From Oscillospiraceae bacterium (GTDB lineage: Bacteria; Bacillota; Clostridia; Oscillospirales; Acutalibacteraceae), in contig SVPA01000003.1 of the NCBI GenBank assembly GCA_015066085.1, positions 34,312 through 98,311 on the forward strand: a DNA stretch of 64,000 nt, given 5' to 3'. Within the stretch, counting starts at the first letter, position 1. Every line of letters starts with the position of its first letter. The position numbers and the translations under genes are program-made. This document shows positions 35,683 through 44,373 of the stretch, in pieces. Below the pieces are notes generated by a model. That model did no database searches and was not told the DNA's origin. It saw only the letters and a list, made by a program, of their open reading frames with translations.

Positions 35683-36717
35683 TTAAAAAATCGTTTTTTG
35701 GATTGGTTCGCTAAAGGGAATTCCAAGATGGTCATAGGCAAGTTTGGTAACGCAGCGTCCCCTGCCTGTTCGTGTTAAAAAGCCAATCTGCATAAGGTAA
35801 GGCTCATAAACATCTTCTATGGTAATGCTTTCTTCGCCAACAGCAGCGGCAAGTGTATCAAGACCTACAGGGCCGCCACCGTAATTTGTAATAATAGTTT
35901 TTAGCATTCGGCGGTCGAAATCATCAAGGCCCAGTTCATCAATTTCAAAACGCTCAAGGGCAGCACAAGCAACCTCCTGAGTTATTACGCCGTCAAATTT
36001 AACCTCACTTATATCACGAACTCTTTTTAAAAGACGGTTTGCAATTCTGGGAGTGCCTCTTGACCTTGAGGCAATTTCAAGCGCACCTTCGTGCTCGATT
36101 TCAACTCCAAGAATACCTGCGCTTCTTTTAATAATTTGAGCGAGTTCTTCGGGTGTATAGAGTTCCAGTCTTAAGAGCACTCCGAAACGGTCTCTCAGCG
36201 GTGCGGTAAGTTGACCAGAACGGGTAGTAGCACCAACCAAAGTAAAATGGGGTACATCAAGCCTGATTGAACGGGCAGACGGACCTTTGCCGATAATGAT
36301 ATCAAGCGAAAAATCTTCCATTACGGGATAAAGCACCTCTTCAACCGAGCGGGAAAGACGATGTATCTCATCGATAAAAAGGACATCGCCCGGTGAAAGA
36401 TTGGTCAAAATAGCAACTAAATCGCCTTGTTTTTCAATGGCAGGACCTGAGGTAATTCGTATATTAACCCCCATTTCGCGAGCAATTATGTTTGATAGGG
36501 TTGTTTTACCAAGACCGGGAGGGCCGTAAAGCAAAACATGGTCAAGCGATTCGTTTCTTGACTTTGCCGCCTCAATATAAATTTCAAGGTTTTCTTTTGC
36601 TTTTTCCTGACCCACATAATCTTTAAGTGTTTTAGGTCTAAGTGAATTTTCCATATCATCTGCATCAGAAGAAAACTCCGGTGCAACTATTCTGCCTTCA
36701 AAATCCATATCTTCCAT
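35683..36717 (-). CDS. ruvB: Holliday junction helicase RuvB
   Basis: Hexameric AAA+ motor of branch migration. Walker A is [12 protein letters not shown] (about 67), Walker B IDEIHRLS, sensor 1 GATTRSG and a C-terminal winged helix ends the protein. The 344-aa length is normal. It follows ruvA by ten bases. Confidence 0.97.
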   Translation of the reverse strand: MEDMDFEGRIVAPEFSSDADDMENSLRPKTLKDYVGQEKAKENLEIYIEAAKSRNESLDHVLLYGPPGLGKTTLSNIIAREMGVNIRITSGPAIEKQGDLVAILTNLSPGDVLFIDEIHRLSRSVEEVLYPVMEDFSLDIIIGKGPSARSIRLDVPHFTLVGATTRSGQLTAPLRDRFGVLLRLELYTPEELAQIIKRSAGILGVEIEHEGALEIASRSRGTPRIANRLLKRVRDISEVKFDGVITQEVACAALERFEIDELGLDDFDRRMLKTIITNYGGGPVGLDTLAAAVGEESITIEDVYEPYLMQIGFLTRTGRGRCVTKLAYDHLGIPFSEPIQKTIF

Positions 36718-36727
36718 TTTTTAACAC

Positions 36728-37324
36728 CTACCTTGAAAGATTTTTAAGTCCGCCTCTTATAAGTTCATCGGTGGACAAAGTCTGGTCAAGTTTTGAAACC
36801 GCCGAAGTTGCCTCGCTTTGAGAAAAGCCAAGGGCTACAAGTGCGGCAATAGCCTCAGAACTGTTTTGAGTTTTTCCGGTACTTTGAACAAGAATATTGT
36901 CATCAGAAAGGGTTACAGCACCTTTTGAAATTTTATCCTTAAGTTCAAGAACCATTCTTTGAGCAAGTTTCGGACCGATACCGCTTGCTCTTGTAAGCGC
37001 TTTGGCATCTCCCGATAAAATAAAGAAAGAAATCTGGTCAGGGGTGAATTCCGAAAGAAGAGCGATAGCCATTTTTGCGCCAAGTCCGTTAACCGAAGTA
37101 ACAAGTTTAAAACACTCTAGTTCGTCTGTAGTCGAAAAGGCATACATATCAAGTGCATCTTCTCTGACAGATAAATAGGTGTGGACAAAAACATCATTTC
37201 CGACAGACGGGAGAGAGGCTATTGTTTTAAGTGACGACATGCACTTGAAGCCAACGCCGGAGCATTCAACAACTATTGTCTGATTGTCAGTAAAAATCAG
37301 TTTTCCACGAAGAGAAGCAATCAT
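36728..37324 (-). CDS. ruvA: Holliday junction protein RuvA
   Basis: Tetrameric junction-binding protein of 198 aa. It has an N-terminal OB fold, two helix-hairpin-helix motifs (VNGLGAKMAIALL and ASGIGPKLAQRMV) and a C-terminal RuvB-binding domain starting near residue 150. Its ATG overlaps the ruvC stop by one base. Confidence 0.97.
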   Translation of the reverse strand: MIASLRGKLIFTDNQTIVVECSGVGFKCMSSLKTIASLPSVGNDVFVHTYLSVREDALDMYAFSTTDELECFKLVTSVNGLGAKMAIALLSEFTPDQISFFILSGDAKALTRASGIGPKLAQRMVLELKDKISKGAVTLSDDNILVQSTGKTQNSSEAIAALVALGFSQSEATSAVSKLDQTLSTDELIRGGLKNLSR

Positions 37325-37830
37325 TAAACTCTACCTCCTGAATTAAGTTTACCGTATAATGAACCCGAGGAATGAGCGTGACACACTGCAAGGGCCAGAG
37401 CGTCGGCGGTATCATCAGGTTTAGGAATTTTCTCAAGCCTTAAAATATTTTTAATCATATCCATAACCTGTTTTTTCTCGGCTCGTCCATAACCGGTGAC
37501 GGAAGACTTAACCTGCAAAGGTGTATATTCAAAAACAGGTATATTATGACGGGTCGCAGCAAGAAGAATAACTCCCCTAGCCTGAGCAACATCAATAGCG
37601 GTAGTCGTGTTGGTATTGAAAAACAATTTTTCTATAGATAATGCGTCGGGTTTAGTTCTACTGATTATTTCACAAAACTCATCATAAATCTTTTCAAGAC
37701 GAGAAGTAAATCTAACCCCTGCATCAGTTGTAACGGCACCGTATTCAATTACACTGAATCTATTGGCGTTATAAGAAACAACGCCGAAGCCAACTATTGC
37801 ATATCCAGGGTCAACACCTAAAATTACCAA
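37324..37830 (-). CDS. ruvC: Holliday junction resolvase RuvC
   Basis: RNase H-fold resolvase, about 168 aa. Acidic residues lie in ILGVDPG (start), SIEKLFF and the C-terminal PDDTADALALAVCH. I favour the TTG at 37830, eight bases after a GGGGGAG site; a GTG at 37839 sits on that site. It opens the long minus-strand run to the clpE-like gene. Confidence 0.95.
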   Translation of the reverse strand: MVILGVDPGYAIVGFGVVSYNANRFSVIEYGAVTTDAGVRFTSRLEKIYDEFCEIISRTKPDALSIEKLFFNTNTTTAIDVAQARGVILLAATRHNIPVFEYTPLQVKSSVTGYGRAEKKQVMDMIKNILRLEKIPKPDDTADALALAVCHAHSSGSLYGKLNSGGRV

Positions 37831-38044
37831 TCGACACACTCCCCCAAAATATATCTAATATATTATAACAAAAGTATAAGTATATTTCAACTGCATTTTT
37901 ACTTAAAATTTTCAACGAAAAAACCATTAAATTTTGACAGAAAAACATAGAAAAATCGAGAAAAAAAGAGCAATTTGAAGTTTCTTAAACTTTTATCGGA
38001 ATTTAGCAGTAGTTTGTTGGAATTTTCTGTTAAAATAAAAATAC

Positions 38045-38073
38045 TTGACAATTATTGCGATGAGATATATATT
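38045..38073 (+). promoter_or_regulatory. Sigma-A promoter of potABCD
   Basis: TTGACA (38045-38050) and TATATT (38068-38073) are 17 bp apart, giving a leader of about 170 bases. The rest of the 412-base gap from 37840 to 38044 is A/T-rich and I see no gene in it. Confidence 0.8.
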
Positions 38074-38079
38074 AATTTT

Positions 38080-38251
38080 ATTATATATTCGCATCTGTGC
38101 AAAATGTAGAATCAAAGCGGCGGCTTTGTCTTTATTTAAGACATAAAAATCTTTGCGGAGAGCCGTCTTCAGAGATTCTGCGGGTATCGTGCAGGATTAT
38201 TAAAAAATAACTTGTGCGGCACTTGGTGTCCGCAAAGGAGGATGCGCTTAA
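38080..38251 (+). ncRNA. Structured leader RNA before potA, class unknown
   Basis: The transcribed leader folds on paper. Local hairpins are CAAAGC/GCTTTG (38114-38129), GTCTT/AAGAC (38128-38142) and TGCGG-CAC / GTG-T-CCGCA (38215-38234), the last ending directly before the AAGGAGG site. Two pairings exclude each other: GTAGAATC (38106-38113) with GATTCTGC (38174-38181), versus AATCTTTG with CAGAGATT sharing the same bases. I see no match to the riboswitch classes I know, including ykkC/guanidine. Regulation of a polyamine importer by this leader is an inference. Confidence 0.5.
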
Positions 38252-39400
38252 ATGAAAAGCGAAAACATTATTGAACTAAAGGATATCTCTATTGCTTTCG
38301 GCAGTCAAACCGTGCTTGATGGAATTAATTTAAACATTAAATACGGAGAATTTGTTACCCTGCTTGGACCATCGGGTTGTGGTAAAACAACTACTCTTCG
38401 TATAATTGGCGGATTTGAAGAGCCGGACAGTGGAGATATTTTATTTGACGGAAAAAACATTAACGGTGTTCCCTCTTACAAACGCCAGGTTAACACTATT
38501 TTTCAGAGATATGCTTTATTTCCCCACCTGAATGTTTACGAGAACATTGCATTTGGAATGAGGGTTAAAAAAGTAAAGGAGTCTGAGATTAAAGAAAAGG
38601 TTTCAAAGATGCTTAAACTTGTTAACCTTGAAGGACTTGAAAAGAGGAAGATTGACACCCTTTCCGGTGGTCAGCAACAACGAGTTGCCATTGCCCGAGC
38701 ACTTGCAAACGAGCCCAGAGTTCTTCTTCTTGATGAGCCTCTTGCTGCTCTTGACCTCAAACTTCGCAAAGATATGCAGGTTGAACTTAAAAATATCCAA
38801 CAATCTCTTGGTATTACCTTTATTTTTGTAACTCACGACCAAGAAGAAGCCCTTACTATGTCTGACACTATCGTTGTAATGGATGAGGGTAAGATTCAAC
38901 AAATCGGAACACCTAAAGATATTTATAACGAGCCGGAAAATGCTTTTGTAGCAGATTTTATAGGCGAGTCAAACATTCTTGACGGTATAATGAGAAAAGA
39001 CTATTTAGCAGAGTTTTCGGGGCATAAATTTGAATGTCTTGATAAAGGCTTCGCCGCAAATGAGGCTGTAGACGTAGTAGTCCGTCCTGAAGATGTTGAT
39101 ATAGTAAAGCCCGAAGACGGAATGTTAACCGGAGTTGTTACCTCAGTTTCTTTCCTTGGCGTACACTATGAGATAATTGTAGATATCGGCGGATTCAAGT
39201 GGATGATTCAGACTACTGATGAAGCCTTCGAAGGCGAAACAGTTGGTCTTTATATTGAGCCTGATGCGATTCATATTATGAAAAAATCACAATATTCTGG
39301 AAAATACGGTGATTACAGCACATATAGTGATGAAATTGAACATTTAAATGACACCGAACCCCAAGAGGAGACAGAAAATGAAAAAAGTTTCGATTGGTAA
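38252..39400 (+). CDS. potA: Spermidine/putrescine ABC transporter ATPase PotA
   Basis: ATPase of a polyamine importer, 382 aa. Walker A is [12 protein letters not shown] (about 38-49), the signature is [15 protein letters not shown], Walker [12 protein letters not shown], and a C-terminal TOBE domain (about 270-350) regulates ATP use. A short charged tail follows. It is first of four genes and overlaps potB by 23 bases. Confidence 0.95.
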   Translation: MKSENIIELKDISIAFGSQTVLDGINLNIKYGEFVTLLGPSGCGKTTTLRIIGGFEEPDSGDILFDGKNINGVPSYKRQVNTIFQRYALFPHLNVYENIAFGMRVKKVKESEIKEKVSKMLKLVNLEGLEKRKIDTLSGGQQQRVAIARALANEPRVLLLDEPLAALDLKLRKDMQVELKNIQQSLGITFIFVTHDQEEALTMSDTIVVMDEGKIQQIGTPKDIYNEPENAFVADFIGESNILDGIMRKDYLAEFSGHKFECLDKGFAANEAVDVVVRPEDVDIVKPEDGMLTGVVTSVSFLGVHYEIIVDIGGFKWMIQTTDEAFEGETVGLYIEPDAIHIMKKSQYSGKYGDYSTYSDEIEHLNDTEPQEETENEKSFDW

Positions 39401-40208
39401 TCCTCATGTTGCAACGCCATATGTAATTTGGTCTGTAATTTTTATCGTTGTGCCTTTGCTTATGGTTGCATATTATTCATTCACAGATGCAAACGGAAGT
39501 TTTACTTTTGAAAATATATCTACGATTTTTCAATTCAACTATTTGAGAATATTCGGAGAATCTATCCTTTACGCATTTGTTGCAACCGCTATTACTCTTG
39601 TTATATCCTATCCGTTAGCATATTTTATGACCAAGACATCCTTAAGCACACAAGCAACCCTTATGCTTCTTGTTATGCTTCCAATGTGGATGAATCTGCT
39701 TATTCGTACATATTCTATTTCAAACATTCTTGAAAGAAACGGAATAATCAACACCGCGCTTGACATGCTTGGTTTTGAAAAGGTGCAGCTAATCAACACA
39801 CCCGGTGCAGTAATTTTAGGTATGGTCTATAACTTCATACCTTATATGATTCTGCCTATATATTCTGTGCTTTCGAAAATTGATAACAGACTAATTGAGG
39901 CTTCTTCAGACCTTGGCGCTAATGGCCTTGTTACTCTGCGCAGAGTAATTCTTCCGCTTAGCATGCCGGGAGCAGTTTCAGGAATTACTATGGTTTTCGT
40001 TCCGTCTGTCAGCACCTTTTATATTTCTCAAAAACTCGGTGGAATACATAATGAACTTATAGGCGATGTTATTGAACAGCAGTTTAAACTTAACAATAAT
40101 TATAACCTGGGCGCCTCCCTTTCACTCGTGCTTATGGTTATGATTATTATCAGCCTTGCCATAATGAACAGGTTTGCGTCAGACGATGACGGAGGTGTGA
40201 TAGTATGA
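39378..40208 (+). CDS. potB: Spermidine/putrescine permease PotB
   Basis: ABC permease of 276 aa with about six helices. The EAA loop reads [20 protein letters not shown]. The ATG at 39378 has GAGGAG eight bases upstream and is preferred to the frame start at 39348, inside potA. It overlaps potC by four bases. Confidence 0.94.
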   Translation: MKKVSIGNPHVATPYVIWSVIFIVVPLLMVAYYSFTDANGSFTFENISTIFQFNYLRIFGESILYAFVATAITLVISYPLAYFMTKTSLSTQATLMLLVMLPMWMNLLIRTYSISNILERNGIINTALDMLGFEKVQLINTPGAVILGMVYNFIPYMILPIYSVLSKIDNRLIEASSDLGANGLVTLRRVILPLSMPGAVSGITMVFVPSVSTFYISQKLGGIHNELIGDVIEQQFKLNNNYNLGASLSLVLMVMIIISLAIMNRFASDDDGGVIV

Positions 40209-41008
40209 AGATAATCTCCAAAATTTATATTGCACTAATTATGGTGTTTTTATATGCCCCAATACTTGTAATGGTTCTCTTCTCCTTTAACTCCTCACCC
40301 AGCACCTCAGTCTTTGAAGGTTTTTCGTTACATTGGTACACTGAACTGTTCAGCAACAGCACCGTTCTTACTGCGCTTGGAAACACGCTTATTCTCGCCT
40401 TTTCTTCTGCACTTTTTGCAACAGTAATTGGCTCAAGCGCTGCAGTGGGTATTTTTTCTTACAAAAGAAGGTGGACTAAAAGCGCAATTATGTCTGTAAC
40501 AAATATTCCGATGATGAACCCAGACATAGTTACGGGAATTTCAATGATGTTGCTTTTTGTTTTCTTTGGTAAAATGTTAGCAATGAGAAATTCTCTTAGT
40601 TTTTTTACCTTACTTATTGCTCATGTAACCTTTAATATCCCCTATGTAATTCTGTCGGTTATGCCAAAACTTGGTCAATTGGACAGACATCTTTCAGAGG
40701 CCGCGTTAGACCTTGGTTGTACTCCCTTTAAAGCCTTTTTCAAGGTCATTCTGCCCTCAATTTCCTCAGGAATTGTAATCGGTTTTATAATGTCTTTTAC
40801 ACTTTCTCTTGATGACTTTGTAATAAGTTATTTTACAACAGGACTTGATTTCCAGACACTTCCTTTGCTCATTTATTCAATGACAAAAAGGCGTGTAACT
40901 CCGGATATGTACGCGCTCTCAACATTAATGTTTCTTACTATTCTGATTTTACTTATTTTATTCAACTTTGCTCAGTCAAGGGCTAACAGAAAGAAGGCTA
41001 AAACTTGA
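40205..41008 (+). CDS. potC: Spermidine/putrescine permease PotC
   Basis: Second permease of 267 aa with an N-terminal helix and the EAA loop EAALDLGCTPFKAFFKVILP. It pairs with PotB to form the pore. It overlaps both potB and potD by four bases, so the genes are translationally coupled. Confidence 0.94.
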   Translation: MKIISKIYIALIMVFLYAPILVMVLFSFNSSPSTSVFEGFSLHWYTELFSNSTVLTALGNTLILAFSSALFATVIGSSAAVGIFSYKRRWTKSAIMSVTNIPMMNPDIVTGISMMLLFVFFGKMLAMRNSLSFFTLLIAHVTFNIPYVILSVMPKLGQLDRHLSEAALDLGCTPFKAFFKVILPSISSGIVIGFIMSFTLSLDDFVISYFTTGLDFQTLPLLIYSMTKRRVTPDMYALSTLMFLTILILLILFNFAQSRANRKKAKT

Positions 41009-42132
41009 AAAAAAGCATCTCTATAGTTTCGGTTATAACCTTAATACTTTCATCTGTGCTGATTTTTAACGGCTGCGGGTACGAATATCAGTATCCGTCG
41101 GTTATAGGCGACTATACTAATCATAATCTTCAAGGCACAACCCTCAATGTATATAACTGGGGCGAATACATATCTGACGGTAGTGAAGATTCAATAGATG
41201 TTATTAAAGAATTTGAAGAACTAACAGGCATTAAAGTAAATTATTCGACTTTTGACAGTAACGAATCTATGTATTCTCTTATCAGTAACGGAAGCGTTTC
41301 CTATGATATTGTTATTCCGTCTGATTATATGATTGAGCGAATGATTAAAGAGAATTTGCTTCAAAAAATCGACACTTCTAAACTTTCGAATTATCACTAT
41401 ATTGACGAAGGTTACAAAAACCTTTATTATGACCCAAATAATGAGTACTCCATTCCCTACAGTGTTGGAATGGTTGGTCTTATTTACAATACTTCTATTG
41501 TTAAGGAAACACCTGACAGTTGGGGTATTATGTGGGACGAGAAATATAAAAACGATGTACTTACATTTAACAATCCAAGAGATGCTTTTGCAATAGCACA
41601 GTTCTATTTAGGTCAGGATATTAATACAGAAAACAAAAGCGAATGGGATAGGGCGGCTAAACTTCTTAAAGAGCAAAAGTCGGTACTGCAAGCCTATGTA
41701 ATGGATGAAGTTTATAACAAAATGGAGTCGGGTTCTGCCGCTATTGCCCCTTATTATGCCGGCGATTATTTAAGTATGGTTGATGTAAACGAAGACCTTG
41801 CTTTTGTTTATCCCAAAGAAGGAACCAATATCTTTGTAGATGCATTATGTATTCCTAAATGCGCAGAAAACTATGATGCTGCAATGCTTTTTATTAACTA
41901 TTTATTAGAACCTGAAATTGCTCTTGCAAATGCTGAATTCATTTATTACGCATCTCCAAACACATCGGTTACAACCAATCCCGAATATTCTCTTCTCGGA
42001 AACGAAATTTTGTATCCGGAAGAATCAAAAAAGCCTAAAACCGAATATTTCCACGATATGAAGCCTGAAATCAGGTCAAATTTTGACAAACTTTGGCAGG
42101 ATGTAAAACTTTATAGGCATCCGTCAAAGTAG
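41005..42132 (+). CDS. potD: Spermidine/putrescine-binding lipoprotein PotD
   Basis: Polyamine-binding lipoprotein of 375 aa. The start is a TTG overlapping the potC stop. The signal peptide ends near FNGC with a lipidated cysteine at about residue 24. LNVYNWGEYI is the usual family opening and the mature protein has the two-lobe fold of PotD. No terminator with a clear T tract follows; a tRNA promoter begins about 35 bases downstream. Confidence 0.94.
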   Translation: MKKSISIVSVITLILSSVLIFNGCGYEYQYPSVIGDYTNHNLQGTTLNVYNWGEYISDGSEDSIDVIKEFEELTGIKVNYSTFDSNESMYSLISNGSVSYDIVIPSDYMIERMIKENLLQKIDTSKLSNYHYIDEGYKNLYYDPNNEYSIPYSVGMVGLIYNTSIVKETPDSWGIMWDEKYKNDVLTFNNPRDAFAIAQFYLGQDINTENKSEWDRAAKLLKEQKSVLQAYVMDEVYNKMESGSAAIAPYYAGDYLSMVDVNEDLAFVYPKEGTNIFVDALCIPKCAENYDAAMLFINYLLEPEIALANAEFIYYASPNTSVTTNPEYSLLGNEILYPEESKKPKTEYFHDMKPEIRSNFDKLWQDVKLYRHPSK

Positions 42133-42168
42133 ATTGAATTTTTGTGACGGGAAAATTAAAAAACAATA

Positions 42169-42197
42169 TTGACATCAAATGTTTTGTATGATATAAT
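42169..42197 (+). promoter_or_regulatory. Consensus promoter of the tRNA-Ser genes
   Basis: TTGACA (42169-42174) and TATAAT (42192-42197), both perfect hexamers, are 17 bp apart and lie 15 bases before tRNA-Ser(TGA). Confidence 0.88.
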
Positions 42198-42212
42198 TTC
42201 AAAGTCGCATTC

Positions 42213-42301
42213 GGAGGGATATCGAAGTGGTCATAACGAGGCGGTCTTGAAAACCGTTTGGGGGCAACCCCACAAGGGTTCGAATCCCTTTCCCTCCGCC
42301 A
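42213..42301 (+). tRNA. tRNA-Ser (anticodon TGA)
   Basis: Class II tRNA with acceptor GGAGGGA / TCCCTCC, anticodon loop CTTGAAA (TGA), a long variable arm (GGGGGCAACCCC region) and T loop GGTTCGAATCC. CCA is encoded. Confidence 0.96.
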
Positions 42302-42336
42302 TTTAATTTAATACTTAATATTTTAAGTTACAACAC

Positions 42337-42427
42337 GGAGAAGTACTCAAGTTGGTGACGAGGCGCCCCTGCTAAGGGCGTAGGTCGGGTAACCGGCGCA
42401 GGAGTTCGAGTCTCCTCTTCTCCGCCA
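42337..42427 (+). tRNA. tRNA-Ser (anticodon GCT)
   Basis: Class II tRNA with acceptor GGAGAAG / CTTCTCC, anticodon loop CTGCTAA (GCT), a long variable arm, T loop region AGTTCGAGTCT and encoded CCA. Its last 21 bases recur at 42568-42588. Confidence 0.96.
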
Positions 42428-42665
42428 AAACCTCAAACGAAAGTTTGAGGTTTTTTTTATTTATAAAACAGAGACTCGAAAAGGGCAATCGCAAAGCGAT
42501 AATAACAGTCCGGTGGACTGTTATGGTACCCGGGTGCGTGTCGGTAAAAGATTTATCTTTTGCCGAGCGAGTCTCCTCTTCTCCGCCAAAACCTCAAACT
42601 TTCGTTTGAGGTTTTTTTATTTATAAAACAAAGACTCGAAAAGGGCAATCGCAAAGCGATAATAA
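42407..42665. repeat. Direct repeat carrying a tRNA-Ser 3' end plus terminator
   Basis: Two copies of about 98 bases (42407-42505 and 42568-42665) each contain the last 21 bases of tRNA-Ser(GCT), the terminator and a following block with GACTCGAAAAGGGCAATCGC. The stretch between them holds a 10-bp hairpin ATAACAGTCC/GGACTGTTAT (42502-42524) and an 11-bp hairpin CGGTAAAAGAT/ATCTTTTGCCG (42542-42565). GAGACTCG (42471-42478) and CGAGTCTC (42568-42575) form an outer inverted repeat. No open reading frame is convincing in 42428-42722. Confidence 0.8.
42427..42458 (+). terminator. Terminator of the tRNA-Ser transcript
   Basis: The stem CCTCAAAC / GTTTGAGG with loop GAAA is followed by eight T. A second copy after the duplicated tRNA tail (42588-42617) has the loop region in reverse complement. 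Confidence 0.9.
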
Positions 42666-42686
42666 TTGAAAAGTTTAATCATAATC

Positions 42687-42720
42687 AATAAAAACCGTCC
42701 CAAAACTTTGGGACGGTTTT
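42687..42720 (-). terminator. Terminator after sigE
   Basis: A long stem (AAAACCGTCCCAAA / TTTGGGACGGTTTT, with nearly no loop) is followed by A/T-rich sequence. It ends the spoIIGA-sigE unit. Confidence 0.88.
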
Positions 42721-42722
42721 TA

Positions 42723-43436
42723 TTATACCATTGCTTCAATTTCATTTTTTAATTTTATTATTATTCTTTTTTCGAGTCTAGATATATACGACTGTGATAT
42801 CCCAAGGTGTTCGGCAACATCCTTTTGAGTCATTTCTGCAGTGCCATCAAGACCAAACCTTAATTTCATAATTATCTGTTCCCTTTCACAAAGCCTATTT
42901 ATTAGTTCACAAAGCATTTGTTTTTCAGATTCACTTTCAATTAAAGATGAAATCTCATTAGGGTCGCTTCCAAGAACATCAGATAAAAGAAGTTCATTTC
43001 CGTCCCAGTCCACATTAAGAGGTTCATCTATTGAAATTTCATTCCTTGTTGACGAAAACTTTCTTAAATACATTAGAATTTCGTTTTCAATACATCGTGA
43101 AGCGTATGTTGCAAGTTTGATGTTTTTATCGGGACGAAAAGTGTTTACCGCTTTAATTAGACCGATTGTTCCAATAGATATCATATCCTCAATATTAGAA
43201 TTTCCCGTTTCAAATTTTTTTGCGATGTAAACGACAAGCCGTAAATTATGGGTTATAAGTTTGTCTTTAACATTTTTATCGGTGCCGTCATACCCAACTA
43301 AAATTTCCGCTTCTTCTTCTGATGATAGCGGGGGTGGTAGTTTTTGCGAACCATTAATATAGTATATGGTGTTTCGTTTAATAAATAATGAAATAATTTT
43401 AAATTTTATTGAATTTATAAGGTTTACCAGATACAT
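42723..43436 (-). CDS. sigE: Sporulation sigma factor SigE
   Basis: Mother-cell sigma factor of early sporulation, 237 aa from the ATG at 43436 (AGGAGA upstream). The first 30 or so residues are a hydrophobic pro-sequence that holds pro-sigma-E at the membrane. Region 2 has [16 protein letters not shown] and [16 protein letters not shown], and region 4 ends with an [23 protein letters not shown]. It follows spoIIGA, whose product should cleave the pro-sequence. Confidence 0.95.
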   Translation of the reverse strand: MYLVNLINSIKFKIISLFIKRNTIYYINGSQKLPPPLSSEEEAEILVGYDGTDKNVKDKLITHNLRLVVYIAKKFETGNSNIEDMISIGTIGLIKAVNTFRPDKNIKLATYASRCIENEILMYLRKFSSTRNEISIDEPLNVDWDGNELLLSDVLGSDPNEISSLIESESEKQMLCELINRLCEREQIIMKLRFGLDGTAEMTQKDVAEHLGISQSYISRLEKRIIIKLKNEIEAMV

Positions 43437-43446
43437 AATACTCTCC

Positions 43447-44271
43447 TCAGTCGCAGATTCGTTCCAACAGATTTGCCGGTATAATCGCTTTGCAGTCATT
43501 CTCAATTGGTTCTATTGATGAGGCAATAATCGGATTGTCAAAGACATAGCGCTTTGACTGGGCTAAAATCTCCGCTTTATCGCATCTAATCGCTTTTAGA
43601 ACACACTTGCTCGATACAGTTTTGACAGGAATTAGTCTGTTTCTTCTACTAAGTTCAAATTCGTCAAGCACTAAAGAAATATTTGAAAACTCATCACAAC
43701 TTAATACAAAAATTTGTGAATTACCAAACGGGTCTGAAAGTGTATTTCCGGAATCGACGAGTGCCCGATATGTTAATTTAAGTTTACCGACTTGTATTGA
43801 TAAATTTGCAGTTGAAACAGCGGTTTTTCTAATAAAAATTCGCTGAATTATTTTAATAATAAAATAAATTATTGAAGTTAAAACAATAAGCAAAACAGGA
43901 GAAATATTAAAATAATTTATAAAATTATCACTATAAAAAACATTTGGACTAACAAGATTATACAGAAATATTACGCAGCCGTTAAGTAAAAACGAAATTC
44001 CTAAAAACACAGAATATGAGAGCAACAAGCCTTTTTTATTACCGCACAAAACAAGAATCATAAGTGCTCCGACAATAATTTTAAAGATTATATCAACAAT
44101 AATTGACTTGCTGTCTACCAGTATATAGAGAGACGATACCCCGCCGATAAGAGATGATATTATAAGTCTAATAATGTTGTAGTTTTTCTTAACAATCATT
44201 GAGGTAATGCATAATAATAAATAATCAATAACTACATTTGTAAAAATCAGCGTGTCAACATATATGACCAT
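43447..44271 (-). CDS. spoIIGA: Sigma-E processing peptidase SpoIIGA
   Basis: Membrane aspartic protease of 274 aa that processes pro-sigma-E. Five N-terminal helices (about 1-140) precede a pepsin-like half domain with the catalytic aspartate D173 in [13 protein letters not shown]. The ATG at 44271 has AGGTGA upstream. It is transcribed ahead of sigE with a ten-base gap from a promoter with Spo0A boxes. Confidence 0.92.
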   Translation of the reverse strand: MVIYVDTLIFTNVVIDYLLLCITSMIVKKNYNIIRLIISSLIGGVSSLYILVDSKSIIVDIIFKIIVGALMILVLCGNKKGLLLSYSVFLGISFLLNGCVIFLYNLVSPNVFYSDNFINYFNISPVLLIVLTSIIYFIIKIIQRIFIRKTAVSTANLSIQVGKLKLTYRALVDSGNTLSDPFGNSQIFVLSCDEFSNISLVLDEFELSRRNRLIPVKTVSSKCVLKAIRCDKAEILAQSKRYVFDNPIIASSIEPIENDCKAIIPANLLERICD

Positions 44272-44288
44272 ACTATCACCTGTCATCT

Positions 44289-44337
44289 ATTATAACTTAG
44301 ACGGCGAAAACATAGTGTCGAAAAGGACAGTCGAAAA
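44289..44337 (-). promoter_or_regulatory. spoIIG-type promoter with two Spo0A boxes
   Basis: Plus-strand 0A boxes TGTCGAAAA (44316-44324) and AGTCGAAAA (44329-44337) match TGTCGAA. The minus-strand -10 box is TATAAT (44289-44294). A -35-like TCGACA (44316-44321) lies 21 bp away inside the first box. The wide spacing with 0A boxes over the -35 resembles the Bacillus spoIIG promoter (22 bp). A weaker third box may lie at 44302-44310. Confidence 0.7.
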
Positions 44338-44372
44338 AAAGAACTTGCAACAATTAAGTGCAAGTTCTTTAA
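44338..44372 (-). terminator. Terminator after the htrA-like gene
   Basis: The stem AAAGAACTTGCA / TGCAAGTTCTTT has a T tract on the minus strand that runs into the second Spo0A box of the spoIIGA promoter. Confidence 0.82.
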
Positions 44373-44373
44373 A

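Noticed and set aside
38080..38251. ykkC/guanidine, S-box or glycine riboswitch before potA
   Set aside because: None of their conserved core sequences is visible.
42428..42722. A gene or a third tRNA in the repeated stretch after tRNA-Ser
   Set aside because: Only a tRNA tail without acceptor 5' half or anticodon arm is present, and no frame has an RBS.
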